A stretch of 31,523 nt of DNA from Elusimicrobia bacterium HGW-Elusimicrobia-2. GTDB lineage: Bacteria > CG03. Under the pieces are notes generated by a model. The model saw only the letters and a list, made by a program, of their open reading frames with translations. It searched no databases and had not been told where the DNA came from. How positions within the stretch are numbered: position 1 is the first letter of the stretch; every line of letters begins with the position of its first letter. Shown here in pieces: positions 14,152-22,055 of this stretch. The translations under genes and the position numbers were made by a program. Location: assembly GCA_002841685.1 (NCBI GenBank), contig PHAM01000017.1, forward strand, positions 1-31,523, in the 5' to 3' direction.

Positions 14152-15180
14152 TCATGCGCCCGGCAAAATTTGTGCTTTCAGCTGACCGCAGGCGGCGGAT
14201 ATGTCGGCGCCGCGTCCACGCCGTATTGTGTAAAACACACCCCTGCTTTTAAGAATATCCACAAAGCCGCCTACCTCGTCGCCCGTCGGAGCGTTCCAAT
14301 CAAAATGTTCCGACGGATTGTAAGGGATTATGTTGAGCTTGTGCGGCACGCCTTTCACATACATTGAAAGCGCCTCGGCGTCTTTCTCCGACGAATTGAA
14401 ACCGCTTATGAGAATATATTCAAAAGTTATGGCGAACTGTTCTTTTTCATAGAATTTCTTCAGGGTCTTCATGATCTGTCCCGTGTTCCACTTCTTGTTC
14501 ACGGGCATGATCTGCGAACGTTTTTTGTCGTCGGCGGCATGGAGGGAAACAGATATTCTCAAACCCACTCCGGATTCCGTCAGCTTTTCTATGCCCGGCA
14601 CAAAACCGCATGTGGATATAACGATCTTCCTTTTTCCTATCTCAAGCCCCCTGTTATCCATGAATATGGCCACGGCCTTCATCACATAGTCAAAATTGTC
14701 CAGCGGCTCCCCCACACCCATAAAAACGATGTTCGTCACCTTCTCGCCGGTCTCCTTTTCAACGGCGAGGAGCTGTCCGCAAATCTCCCCGGGAGTAAGG
14801 TTCCTCTTAAACCCGTTTAAACCGCTCACGCAGAATTTGCATCCGAATTTACATCCCGCCTGCGTGGAAACGCAGAGGGTGCGGCGCTTTTTTTCCGGGA
14901 TGAGAACGCTCTCAACGGCAAGGCCGTCAGGAAGCCCCATCAGGAATTTTACAGTACCGTCGGACGAGACTTCTTTTTTCAGCGCTTTGACCTGCGAAAA
15001 ACAAAAAGCCGTTTTAAGATATTCCCTGAATTTAACCGGCAGGTTGGGCATGAGAGAAAAATCATCAACCCTCCTGCGGTACAGCCATTCAAACACCTGC
15101 TGCGCGTGAAAAGCGGGAACGCCTCGGCTAATGCAGACCTCTTTTAAATCATCCCTCGTCAAATTTTTAATATCTTTCAT
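14152..15180 (-). CDS. rlmN: Dual-specificity 23S rRNA/tRNA adenine-C2 methyltransferase
   Basis: Radical-SAM methyltransferase that makes m2A2503 in 23S rRNA and m2A37 in some tRNAs. 342 residues, a normal length. The N-terminal domain includes HAQQVFEWLYRRRVDDFSLM. The cluster motif is GCKFGCKFCVSG (C-x3-C-x2-C). Further family blocks are FMGVGEPLDNFDYV, GLRISVSLHAAD, NIIPYNPSEH and RRGRGADISAACGQL, the last carrying the catalytic second methyl-carrying Cys. It follows the nnr gene by 20 nt, so it is probably the tail of the long bamA-lpx-pfkA transcript. Confidence 0.97.
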   Translation of the reverse strand: MKDIKNLTRDDLKEVCISRGVPAFHAQQVFEWLYRRRVDDFSLMPNLPVKFREYLKTAFCFSQVKALKKEVSSDGTVKFLMGLPDGLAVESVLIPEKKRRTLCVSTQAGCKFGCKFCVSGLNGFKRNLTPGEICGQLLAVEKETGEKVTNIVFMGVGEPLDNFDYVMKAVAIFMDNRGLEIGKRKIVISTCGFVPGIEKLTESGVGLRISVSLHAADDKKRSQIMPVNKKWNTGQIMKTLKKFYEKEQFAITFEYILISGFNSSEKDAEALSMYVKGVPHKLNIIPYNPSEHFDWNAPTGDEVGGFVDILKSRGVFYTIRRGRGADISAACGQLKAQILPGA

Positions 15181-15200
15181 TATTCTCCGGCATTCGGCCG

Positions 15201-16649
15201 TCAGGCCATTCTTTCTTCTTTCATGATTTGCAGGGCCCGCGGCAGAAGACCCGCGATATCTCTGACGAGCGCTCCCGAGGAAGCGTTTTTTTTCATAAAC
15301 AGATCTCCGGCGAGGCCCTCGGCGTAAACGGCACAGCGCGCGGCATCAAAAACGCCCATCCCGCCGGCGATCAGAGCCGCCGAGGCTCCGGAAAGAAGAT
15401 CCCCCGTGCCGCCGAGCGCCAGAACCGGATTCCCCGTCGGGTTTATTGTCACGCTTTTTCCGTCGGAGATCACCGTTCTGTGGCCCTTCAAGACAACAAC
15501 GGCCATCACGGCCGAAGAGAGTTTTTTAACGGTATCCCATGAACGCGGGGCGATAAGAGACCCTCTCGTGAGGAGTTTTGCCTCGCCCGTGTGGGGAGTC
15601 ATCAGACAATTTTTAAGTTTTCCGAGATAGCCGTATTTTTTCGCGAAGAATATGCCGTCGGCGTCTATGACTTTCGCTACAGCGGTTTTTGATAAAGCAT
15701 CAAGTATCCCGGCCGCTCGCGCGGGATTTGCACGCCCGAAACCGGGACCGAAAACAATAGCCCGCACTTTTTTCCGCTTGATGTATTCCGCAATATCAGC
15801 ATCTTCATTTAAGACAATTGCCTCTGGGAAATCTTTCACACCGCCGCCGGCTATCGTCACAAGCCCGGCCCCGCCCCGCAGAGCGCCCAGCGCCGCAAGG
15901 CGCGCGGCGCCTTTCATAGCTCCGCCGAAAACCAGCACATGGCCGGAAGTGTATTTGTGGGATCTGCTGTTCCTGACGGGGATTTTTGAGGTTATATCAC
16001 GGGCCGCCGTCATATAAACGGCGGTTTTTTTTGAGGGCGCTGAAAGGCCTATGTCCACGCATCTGACGGAACCCGAAATTTCAGCGCCCCGGCCGGTGAA
16101 CAGACCCATTTTCGGGAATCCGAAGGTCACGGTAAAATCAGCGCTTACAGCCAGAGACGCCTGCCCCGTGTCCGAATCAAGTCCCGAGGGCACATCGCAG
16201 GACACGACGGCTCTTTTCGCGGAATTGATCTCTTTTATGGCCGAGGCTGCCCTGCCCAGCGGAAGGCCGTGAAAACCGGTGCCGAATATGCAGTCCACGA
16301 TACAATCGGCTTTTCTCAGGCTTTCTTTGAGCGCCGCGGATGAGGGCATAAAAACAACGCCTCTGCCTGAGCGCGATTGAGCCCACAGAAAATTGGAATT
16401 GACTTTCTCCGCCGGAAAAACGCAGAAGATCTCAACTTCAGTTTTTTTATCTATCAGTCCGGAAGCGACGATACCGTCGGCGCCGTTGTTGCCGGGGCCC
16501 GTGACGAAAACCACGCGTTTCGCATCCAGAGAATCTATGAATTCCGCCAGCCCCGAAGCCGCCCGTTTCATGAGCGTCCTTCCTGATACGCCTGATTTAA
16601 TCGTTCGCCTGTCCGCGGCTATGACCTCACTGCCCTTGAGTATCCTCAT
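15201..16649 (-). CDS. nnr: Bifunctional NAD(P)H-hydrate epimerase / ADP-dependent dehydratase
   Basis: Repairs damaged hydrated NAD(P)H. 482 residues with the usual two-domain fusion. The N-terminal epimerase part (YjeF_N) has VVFVTGPGNNGADGIVASGL, DCIFGTGFHGLPLG and VSCDVPSGLDSDTGQ. The C-terminal ribokinase-like dehydratase part (NnrD) has HKYTSGHVLVFGGAMKGAAR, AIVFGPGFGR, MTPHTGEAKLL, VLKGHRTVISDG and NPTGNPVLALGGTGDLLSG, with the catalytic Asp in GTGDLLSG. The start at 16649 is one base after the acpS stop. That acpS-nnr order is common in bacteria and supports the assignment. Confidence 0.96.
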   Translation of the reverse strand: MRILKGSEVIAADRRTIKSGVSGRTLMKRAASGLAEFIDSLDAKRVVFVTGPGNNGADGIVASGLIDKKTEVEIFCVFPAEKVNSNFLWAQSRSGRGVVFMPSSAALKESLRKADCIVDCIFGTGFHGLPLGRAASAIKEINSAKRAVVSCDVPSGLDSDTGQASLAVSADFTVTFGFPKMGLFTGRGAEISGSVRCVDIGLSAPSKKTAVYMTAARDITSKIPVRNSRSHKYTSGHVLVFGGAMKGAARLAALGALRGGAGLVTIAGGGVKDFPEAIVLNEDADIAEYIKRKKVRAIVFGPGFGRANPARAAGILDALSKTAVAKVIDADGIFFAKKYGYLGKLKNCLMTPHTGEAKLLTRGSLIAPRSWDTVKKLSSAVMAVVVLKGHRTVISDGKSVTINPTGNPVLALGGTGDLLSGASAALIAGGMGVFDAARCAVYAEGLAGDLFMKKNASSGALVRDIAGLLPRALQIMKEERMA

Positions 16650-16650
16650 G

Positions 16651-16974
16651 TCAGAGAGATATGACCACAGCGACGGCTATGTCTTTTGTGTGAGATATGG
16701 ATATATGGAATTTTTTCTTTTTGCCTTTTATAAAGACTTCGGGAGCGCCGGACGCCCTGTTTTGCACATAGATGTCCTTGAGGGCTATGTCCGTCTTTGT
16801 CGTAGCTTTTATAACGGCCTCTTTCGCCGCGAAGCGCGCGGCAAAATGCATCTCCGGCCGGCTACTCTTGTTGCAGTAAGCTATTTCCTCGTCAGTATAA
16901 ACCCTGTTGAGAAAACGCCTGCTCAGCCGGCGGAAACGCTTTACCTCGGCTATGTCTATTCCTATTCCGGGCAC
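16651..16974 (-). CDS. acpS: Holo-[acyl-carrier-protein] synthase
   Basis: Transfers 4'-phosphopantetheine from CoA to apo-ACP. It is 107 residues, slightly short for the family (about 120). Motifs: GIGIDIAEVKRF with the metal-binding Asp, RVYTDEEIAYC, and the FAARFAAKEAVIKA block with the second metal ligand Glu. The C-terminus HISISHTKDIAVAVVIS matches the family ending. It has a 6-nt gap after the beta-barrel-like gene and one base before nnr. It serves ACP for the lipid A and fatty-acid steps encoded in the same cluster. Confidence 0.94.
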   Translation of the reverse strand: MPGIGIDIAEVKRFRRLSRRFLNRVYTDEEIAYCNKSSRPEMHFAARFAAKEAVIKATTKTDIALKDIYVQNRASGAPEVFIKGKKKKFHISISHTKDIAVAVVISL

Positions 16975-16980
16975 AAGATA

Positions 16981-17700
16981 TCAGTTCTTGATTCCTATGC
17001 CGAGCTGAAAGCCCGTCTCGGAACCGCTTTTTGATGCCGCTATGTTGAAATATGTGAAAGGTATCAGGCGCAGCTCTATGCCGACAAGAATCCGGTTCTG
17101 TGTTTTTTTCGGCTTAACGGTTAGGACTTCCATTTCTGTTTTGTCCATCGCCAGCGTCGCGAAAGGCGTGATAAAAGGAAGTTTTTTGCTGACCGTTGCC
17201 GCCGCGGTAATCGTCTGCGCGTCAAGCCCCTGAGCATCAAGCTTGTTGACCGCGGCAAGAAGAGACACTCCTGGAACGGGTTTTATCAGCTTGTCACTTA
17301 TCAGCGTATACTGAATGCCGAATCCGGTCAGATCTATAGTCTCGGCGGAAGACTCTATTTTGAGCGACGCGTAACGGCCGAAGATGTCTATGCCGAAAGG
17401 AAGTCCCTTTGAGGCGTAAAGCCACGCGGCGGGAATATAATCGCTGTCTTTCAAAGAAGTGATGTTTGCTTTTGTTTTATTGGAAATGCCCGCGAAACTT
17501 GTCCTTATTCCCACATCAAAGCCGAAAAGGCCGCCGTTCTTTACCGGCTCATACATTCCGCCGCCCAGAGCCGCGCCCAGATCACCGGCCAGCGGTTTAA
17601 GCTCCGCCTCTAATTTCAACTTGGCATCACCTATCCAGTCAGCTTTCGCGATACCCGTCATCAGTATCATCGCCGTCATCACAATTAAAATCTTTTTCAT
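16981..17700 (-). CDS. Predicted outer-membrane beta-barrel protein, unknown function
   Basis: 239 residues with an N-terminal Sec signal peptide (MKKILIVMTAMILMTGIAKA, cleavage after AKA). The mature part is rich in alternating strands: FGFDVGIRTSFAGI, GIDIFGRYASLKIES, LTGFGIQYTLIS, TITAAATVSKK, NRILVGIELRLIPF and TGFQLGIGIKN. The Gly/aromatic pattern suits a small outer-membrane barrel. No specific family can be named. The ATG overlaps the stop of the nucleotidyltransferase gene (ATGA) and is preceded by GAGGGGG. It probably shares the long transcript with acpS. The ending IKN lacks the aromatic terminal residue of the classical beta-signal. Confidence 0.7.
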   Translation of the reverse strand: MKKILIVMTAMILMTGIAKADWIGDAKLKLEAELKPLAGDLGAALGGGMYEPVKNGGLFGFDVGIRTSFAGISNKTKANITSLKDSDYIPAAWLYASKGLPFGIDIFGRYASLKIESSAETIDLTGFGIQYTLISDKLIKPVPGVSLLAAVNKLDAQGLDAQTITAAATVSKKLPFITPFATLAMDKTEMEVLTVKPKKTQNRILVGIELRLIPFTYFNIAASKSGSETGFQLGIGIKN

Positions 17701-18257
17701 TTTTCCCCCTCTTCTTTAATTTTTTTCCAAATCGGCAAAGAGCCCTTCTTTTCCGCCCAGTAATCAATGTATTTCAAATTCAATTTCCCGCCTCGCACTT
17801 CCAGGATGCCCTTAATATCCTCTATGTGTTTGCTGGATTCTCCATCCATGTAATAATCCAGCTTCTTTATGATAACATCTTCCGCGGAGGAAAAAAACGC
17901 CGTCCTTTTTTCATCAAATTCCTGCTCCGTTTTATTTAAAAACTGGGCCTTCTCATATTCTCCGACTCCCGCCGGGAAAAAATCTATTTTATTCCCGCTC
18001 GGTATGTGAATAAAATTAAAAGGCATCTTTTTTTCAGCCGCCTCCCTGACCATTGCCGCGTCGGCATACCAGTCGCTGTCAAAACTTCCCGCCAAAGCCC
18101 CGGCCTGGTCTTCCTTTATGCTGATCAGTATATCCATATCATAGGTTAAACGCGGTTTTCCGTAAACAGTTGACGCCACCGAACCGACGATCATATAGTT
18201 TATTTTGAGTTTTTTGAGAGTTTCTACGACGAAACCGAAAATTTCTGTCTGGGTCAT
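17697..18257 (-). CDS. Nucleotidyltransferase-fold protein (AbiEii/DUF6036-like)
   Basis: 186 residues. The NTase core is YMIVGSVASTVYGKP followed by TYDMDILI, giving the GS…DxD metal site, and a third acidic strand GNKIDFFPAG. The C-terminal half (SSAEDVIIKKLDYYMDGESS, then HIEDIKGILEVRGGKL) matches the helical tail of AbiEii-type or DUF6036 NTases, many of which serve in toxin-antitoxin or abortive-infection pairs. It overlaps the upstream 64-residue gene by 4 nt (ATGA), suggesting a two-gene module. It is embedded between pfkA and a membrane-protein gene in an otherwise housekeeping operon. Substrate is unknown. Confidence 0.8.
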   Translation of the reverse strand: MTQTEIFGFVVETLKKLKINYMIVGSVASTVYGKPRLTYDMDILISIKEDQAGALAGSFDSDWYADAAMVREAAEKKMPFNFIHIPSGNKIDFFPAGVGEYEKAQFLNKTEQEFDEKRTAFFSSAEDVIIKKLDYYMDGESSKHIEDIKGILEVRGGKLNLKYIDYWAEKKGSLPIWKKIKEEGEK

Positions 18258-18448
18258 CTCCTGAATCTTTCCGCTACGAGTTTATCCACCTCCTCATCGC
18301 TGATGGACAGATTGCTTTTCCTAATATCGGCGCGTATTATTTTTCTCGCGAAATCGTTTAATCCGAAGGCTATCGCGAGACGCTCACGGCCTGACATTTT
18401 TTTAATTATCTCACTCTGTATCCGGCCGCTGTCCCGGGCTGATATCAT
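18254..18448 (-). CDS. Small helical partner of the nucleotidyltransferase, unknown function
   Basis: 64 residues from ATG 18448 (MISARDSGRIQSEIIKKM), chosen because it overlaps the pfkA stop as ATGA; a longer frame to 18487 would lie inside pfkA. The sequence is highly charged and helical: SGRERLAIAFGLNDFARKII, then RADIRKSNLSISDEEVDKLV. The ending is AERFRR. The pattern (RL-x-IAFxLxxFAR…SDEEV…L…RF) is one I associate with short proteins encoded next to NTases in many bacteria, but I know of no assigned function. The 4-nt overlap with the NTase downstream makes co-translation likely. It could be an antitoxin or assembly partner; this is inference. Confidence 0.72.
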   Translation of the reverse strand: MISARDSGRIQSEIIKKMSGRERLAIAFGLNDFARKIIRADIRKSNLSISDEEVDKLVAERFRR

Positions 18449-19410
18449 TTGTTTCCCCCCGCGAGAACCTCCGCGATCTTCAACCATTTTCCGTTGAGCT
18501 TTTTCTTATGTGTCGCCGGATATGTCAGCGGCACGGTTTTGAACGAGTCCTTCACCCACGCGCACATGAGATTTTTCTTTTTATTTTTTAAAAGCATCAC
18601 CGCCTCGTAACCCAGAACGCCGGCCAGCACACGCGAATCCACCGACGGAGAACCCCCGCGCTGTATATAGCCGAGTTTTGATATGCGCACTTCCAGTCCC
18701 GCGGATTTATTCAGATATTCGGCGAGCTCCGACGCTTTGCCCGCGCCTTCGGCCATGACGATGATGATGGATGATTTCCCGCCGTGCAAAGCTTTTATTT
18801 TTTTCAGCACTTCTTTTTTATCCGTTTTGATTTCCGGCACAAGAATGATTTCGGCACCGGTCGCCAGGCCCGCGGAAAGAGCCAGAAAGCCCGAATCCTT
18901 TCCCATCACCTCGGCTATGAAAACTCTGTCATGAGAGGTGGCGGTGTCCCTTATCTTGTCTATCGCCGAAAGAGCCGTGTTCAGGGCCGTGTCAAAACCT
19001 ATGGTCTCATCGGTGCCGGCTATGTCGTTGTCAATGGAGGCGGGTATGCCTATGACGGGCACGCCGCTTTTTTTCGCCACCGCATTCGCCGCCCTCATGG
19101 AACCGTCGCCGCCTATGACGATGAGCCCGTCCGGCGCTATCTTCCTCAGGGTATCGGATATTTTTTTCATTCCCGCGGTCGTTTTTGACAGCGGGCATCT
19201 CTGCGTTTTGAGGAAGGTGCCGCCCGATGATATTATGCCCGAGGCGGATTTTGAATTGAGGCTCATATAATCATCTTCCAGCAAACCCCACCAGCCCCGG
19301 CGCACGCCCGTCACATTCATACCGCAGGAGGCGGCTGTTCTTATCACGGCACGCAGAGCGGCGTTCATTCCCGGAGCGTCGCCGCCTGTTGTAACAACGG
19401 CTATGTTCAT
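18445..19410 (-). CDS. pfkA: 6-phosphofructokinase (PfkA family)
   Basis: 321 residues, a typical bacterial PfkA. Motifs: VTTGGDAPGMNAALRAV, IVIGGDGSMRAANAV, PASIDNDIAGTDETIGFDTA with the catalytic base in the IDND block, EVMGKDSGFLAL and LGYIQRGGSPSVDSR. The Gly after GGD (equivalent to E. coli Gly104) points to ATP rather than PPi as donor. The second donor-determining position (E. coli Gly124, PGTIDND) is Ala here (PASIDND), neither the ATP-type Gly nor the PPi-type Lys. It overlaps the HAMP gene upstream by 4 nt and the small-protein gene downstream by 4 nt. Confidence 0.95.
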   Translation of the reverse strand: MNIAVVTTGGDAPGMNAALRAVIRTAASCGMNVTGVRRGWWGLLEDDYMSLNSKSASGIISSGGTFLKTQRCPLSKTTAGMKKISDTLRKIAPDGLIVIGGDGSMRAANAVAKKSGVPVIGIPASIDNDIAGTDETIGFDTALNTALSAIDKIRDTATSHDRVFIAEVMGKDSGFLALSAGLATGAEIILVPEIKTDKKEVLKKIKALHGGKSSIIIVMAEGAGKASELAEYLNKSAGLEVRISKLGYIQRGGSPSVDSRVLAGVLGYEAVMLLKNKKKNLMCAWVKDSFKTVPLTYPATHKKKLNGKWLKIAEVLAGGNK

Positions 19411-19979
19411 TTTTTAAGAAGTTCCGCCGCGGCGGCCGTTCCAAAATGATCTTTGAAAAAAGCCATGCTGCCGTCGAGCTTCTGCTTCATTTCCGTATAT
19501 TCTTTCCCGCCTATCCTGTCTTTCATCTCGTCCAGTTTTTTGGACACCTCGTCTATTTTTGAACGGGCGCCGGAGCTTTCCCTGAGTATTATCTCCCCCA
19601 GCGCCTCAATGCTTTCGGCAAGGTCATTGAGCTCGTCGTTGTTTCTGAGACGGATTTTACCTCCGAAATAACCCTCCTTCATCACATCAAGCGTCCTTTC
19701 TATCACAACCAGCGGTCCGATGAGATGGTGAAAGAAAAGCGTCAGCTTTACAAAAACCATTACAAGAAATATGCTCGATATATAAACAACGCTCATCCTG
19801 GCCTCGTGTACCAGCGCCTGCACCTCGCCGTCTGAGATATTCTCGGCGAATGTGGAATGTGTTATCCTGTAATCCATCACGAGCACCGATATAAGCGCAG
19901 CCATGAAAACCATGAACACCGTCACCAGCACATACTTTATCTGGATCTTCGGTTTCGCGAAAAATTGTGTCCTTTGCAT
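19407..19979 (-). CDS. Membrane protein with orphan HAMP domain
   Basis: About 190 residues. Two transmembrane segments (VLVTVFMVFMAALISVLVM and VVYISSIFLVMVFVKLTLFF) flank a short extracytoplasmic loop of about 30 residues. A HAMP domain follows (GPLVVIERTLDVMKEGYFGG, then KIRLRNNDELNDLAESIEAL). The C-terminus is a charged coiled-coil-like tail (SKIDEVSKKLDEMKDRI) with no kinase, methyl-accepting or cyclase output domain. Two tandem ATGs exist at 19982 and 19979. The second has the better spacing (7 nt) to the GGAGG and is chosen. It lies between lpxA (19-nt gap) and pfkA (4-nt overlap). A signal-relay or scaffold role is possible but unknown. Confidence 0.8.
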   Translation of the reverse strand: MQRTQFFAKPKIQIKYVLVTVFMVFMAALISVLVMDYRITHSTFAENISDGEVQALVHEARMSVVYISSIFLVMVFVKLTLFFHHLIGPLVVIERTLDVMKEGYFGGKIRLRNNDELNDLAESIEALGEIILRESSGARSKIDEVSKKLDEMKDRIGGKEYTEMKQKLDGSMAFFKDHFGTAAAAELLKK

Positions 19980-20001
19980 CATATCCTCCTTAACTTTATC
20001 A

Positions 20002-20772
20002 TTATTTCGACGGGGTTACCCCGCGCTTGGAATTCCTGACAAATTCTATAAGATTTTTCAAAGCCGGCGTCTGTTCCAGTTTTTCCGCCTCTTTCAGCGC
20101 CTCGTCCTTCAGGAGAGAACTCCTGAAAATTATCTTGTATGCCTTTTTAAGGAGCGTCAGCTCTTCCGGAGAAAAACCGGCCCTGGAAAGGCCTATGCGG
20201 TTGAGTCCGTAAACAAAAGCCGGGCTTCCGGCAGTCATCGAATACGGCGGCACATCCTGATTGATCCTGGCGGTGCCGCCGACCATGGCCAGCTCTCCTA
20301 TGCGAGTGAACTGATGCACACCCGCGTAGGCGCCCAGAATGGCCCGCTCGCCGATGGCGACATGGCCGGCCAAACCCACGCAGTTTGACATTATAACGCC
20401 GTTTCCGACCCTGCAGTCATGGGCCACATGCACATAGGCCATGAGAAGAACATTGTCGCCGACAACTGTCCTGCCCGTGGCCGTTGTTCCCCTGTTGACC
20501 GTGACAAATTCGCGTATCGTGCAGTTTTTTCCAATCTCGCACAAAGTTTCCTCTCCCGCGTATTTCAGGTCCTGCGGCGGCGTGCCAAGCACGGCGTAAG
20601 GCGAAACCTTTGTGCCTTCGCCTATGATTGTATTTCTGCCTATAACAGCGCCCTGGCCAATAGAGGCGCCGTCCATTACGCGGACCTTCTCGCCGATGCT
20701 GGCGAAAGCCTCTATCTCAACATTTTTTCCTATCACCGCGCTTCGCGCTATCTGAGCTTTATCCGATATCAT
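20002..20772 (-). CDS. lpxA: UDP-N-acetylglucosamine O-acyltransferase
   Basis: First step of lipid A synthesis: transfers a 3-hydroxyacyl chain from ACP to UDP-GlcNAc. 256 residues, close to E. coli LpxA (262). Hexapeptide-repeat left-handed beta helix from the N-terminus (AQIARSAVIGKNVEIEAFAS, then IGEKVRV). The catalytic His is in YVHVAHDCRVG. The family block AGVHQFTRIGELAMVGG is followed by DVPPYSMTAGSPA. The C-terminal helical domain follows from about residue 190. The ATG overlaps the stop of lpxC-fabZ by 4 nt, so the genes are coupled. Confidence 0.97.
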   Translation of the reverse strand: MISDKAQIARSAVIGKNVEIEAFASIGEKVRVMDGASIGQGAVIGRNTIIGEGTKVSPYAVLGTPPQDLKYAGEETLCEIGKNCTIREFVTVNRGTTATGRTVVGDNVLLMAYVHVAHDCRVGNGVIMSNCVGLAGHVAIGERAILGAYAGVHQFTRIGELAMVGGTARINQDVPPYSMTAGSPAFVYGLNRIGLSRAGFSPEELTLLKKAYKIIFRSSLLKDEALKEAEKLEQTPALKNLIEFVRNSKRGVTPSK

Positions 20773-22055
20773 TCTTTATCCACCAGCGAAAATGAGAATT
20801 CGCACTCGCACACCAGAGCATCTCCCACATAGGCCTGTCCGGCGGCTTTTCCGCCTCTCATCCTCGGCCTGATGATCTCAACCTTGAGGATGAGCTCGTC
20901 GCCCGGATTTACCGGCCTGCGGAATTTCACATTATTGATCCCCATGAAAAAAGGCAGTTTGCCCTTCCAGTCCGGCTTTGAAAGAAGAAGAACGCACGCT
21001 GTCTGCGCGAGGGCTTCCGTTATCAGCACGCCCGGAAGAACGGGCCTTTCGGGAAAATGGCCCTTGAAAAACCATTCATCGGGCCGGATCAGACGACGGC
21101 CGACTGCCGCGACAGCCTCTTCGGTGATGGTGACGCTGTCTACAAAAAGGAAAGGCGGACGGTGAGGGATCGCGGATTTAACACCTTCCAGATCCAGTTC
21201 CATCGGATATTCGGGGACAACGCCCCCTCCGGTCATTTCTATGTCTTTGGCAAAAAGTTTCGCCAGAGCCGTGTTGGAGGTGTGGCCGCCGCAGAAAGAA
21301 GTGATGTCCGCTTTTACGGGACGGCCTATCAGATACAGGTCACCCATGAGATCGAGTATCTTGTGACGCACGAACTCGTCTTCAAAAGTCATCATCTCTT
21401 TGTTGTGGATCCCCTTCTCTCCTATGACGATGGCGTTCTTGAGGCTCCCGCCTTTGGCAAGGCCTATGGCCTCGAGCTGCTCTATCTCATAATCAAAACA
21501 GTATGTTTTCGCGGGAGCTATTTCTTTTTTGAACACTTCCTCGTCTATGATGATCTCAAGACGCTGTCTCCGTATAAGAGGATGGTCGTATTCTATCTCG
21601 GCCGTCACCTTGAAACGGCCCGACGGAAGGGCTTCCACCTTCGCCTCGTTGTCGGAGTAGGAGATCTTCATTGAAGGCGTGTAATATTTTTTTTCGGCAT
21701 CCTGTTCTACTATCCCCGCTTCCTCTATCATCTTCACGAAAGGCATGGCGCTGCCGTCGCCTATGGGCGGCTCGTCAGCGGTGATCTCAACGCAGATGTT
21801 GTCTATGCCCATGCCGACAAAAGCCGCCAGAAGGTGCTCAACGGTGTTGACCGCGTTTTCACCTTCGCCTATCGTCGTGCCCCTGACGGTGTTGGAGACC
21901 TTTGAGGCGTCGGGGGTGATCTTGACGCCGTTCTTCATGAAAAAAATTCCGGCGTTGGCCGGAGCCGGCTTGAAAGTTATGGATGTTTTCTGACCCGTGT
22001 GAAGGCCTATACCGCTTAAAGAAACATCCTTCGCTATCGTCCTCTGTTTAGCCAT
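20769..22055 (-). CDS. lpxC-fabZ: LpxC-FabZ fusion: UDP-3-O-acyl-GlcNAc deacetylase / 3-hydroxyacyl-ACP dehydratase
   Basis: One 428-residue protein with two enzymes. Residues 1 to about 275 are LpxC, the committed zinc deacetylase of lipid A synthesis: SLSGIGLHTGQ, NTVEHLLAAF (zinc His), HKILDLMGDLYLIGRPVKA (zinc His/Asp) and GGHTSN (catalytic His). Residues from about 290 are FabZ: IPHRPPFLFVDSV, then FKGHFPERPVLPGVLITEAL with the catalytic His of GHFPxxPVxPGV and the Glu of EALAQTA. The fusion is well known in Bacteroidota and occurs in some other diderms; it balances acyl-ACP use between phospholipid and lipid A. It overlaps lpxD by 8 nt and lpxA by 4 nt. Confidence 0.97.
   Translation of the reverse strand: MAKQRTIAKDVSLSGIGLHTGQKTSITFKPAPANAGIFFMKNGVKITPDASKVSNTVRGTTIGEGENAVNTVEHLLAAFVGMGIDNICVEITADEPPIGDGSAMPFVKMIEEAGIVEQDAEKKYYTPSMKISYSDNEAKVEALPSGRFKVTAEIEYDHPLIRRQRLEIIIDEEVFKKEIAPAKTYCFDYEIEQLEAIGLAKGGSLKNAIVIGEKGIHNKEMMTFEDEFVRHKILDLMGDLYLIGRPVKADITSFCGGHTSNTALAKLFAKDIEMTGGGVVPEYPMELDLEGVKSAIPHRPPFLFVDSVTITEEAVAAVGRRLIRPDEWFFKGHFPERPVLPGVLITEALAQTACVLLLSKPDWKGKLPFFMGINNVKFRRPVNPGDELILKVEIIRPRMRGGKAAGQAYVGDALVCECEFSFSLVDKE

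Noticed and set aside
18449-18487. Upstream start for the 64-residue protein
   Set aside because: It would lie inside the end of pfkA. The ATGA-overlapping ATG fits the coupling seen throughout this operon.
21210-21228. GGGGACAACGCCCC in lpxC as another repeat copy
   Set aside because: Only superficially similar to GGGGACTGTCCCC. It encodes ordinary LpxC residues (GGVVPEYP) and lacks the palindrome.
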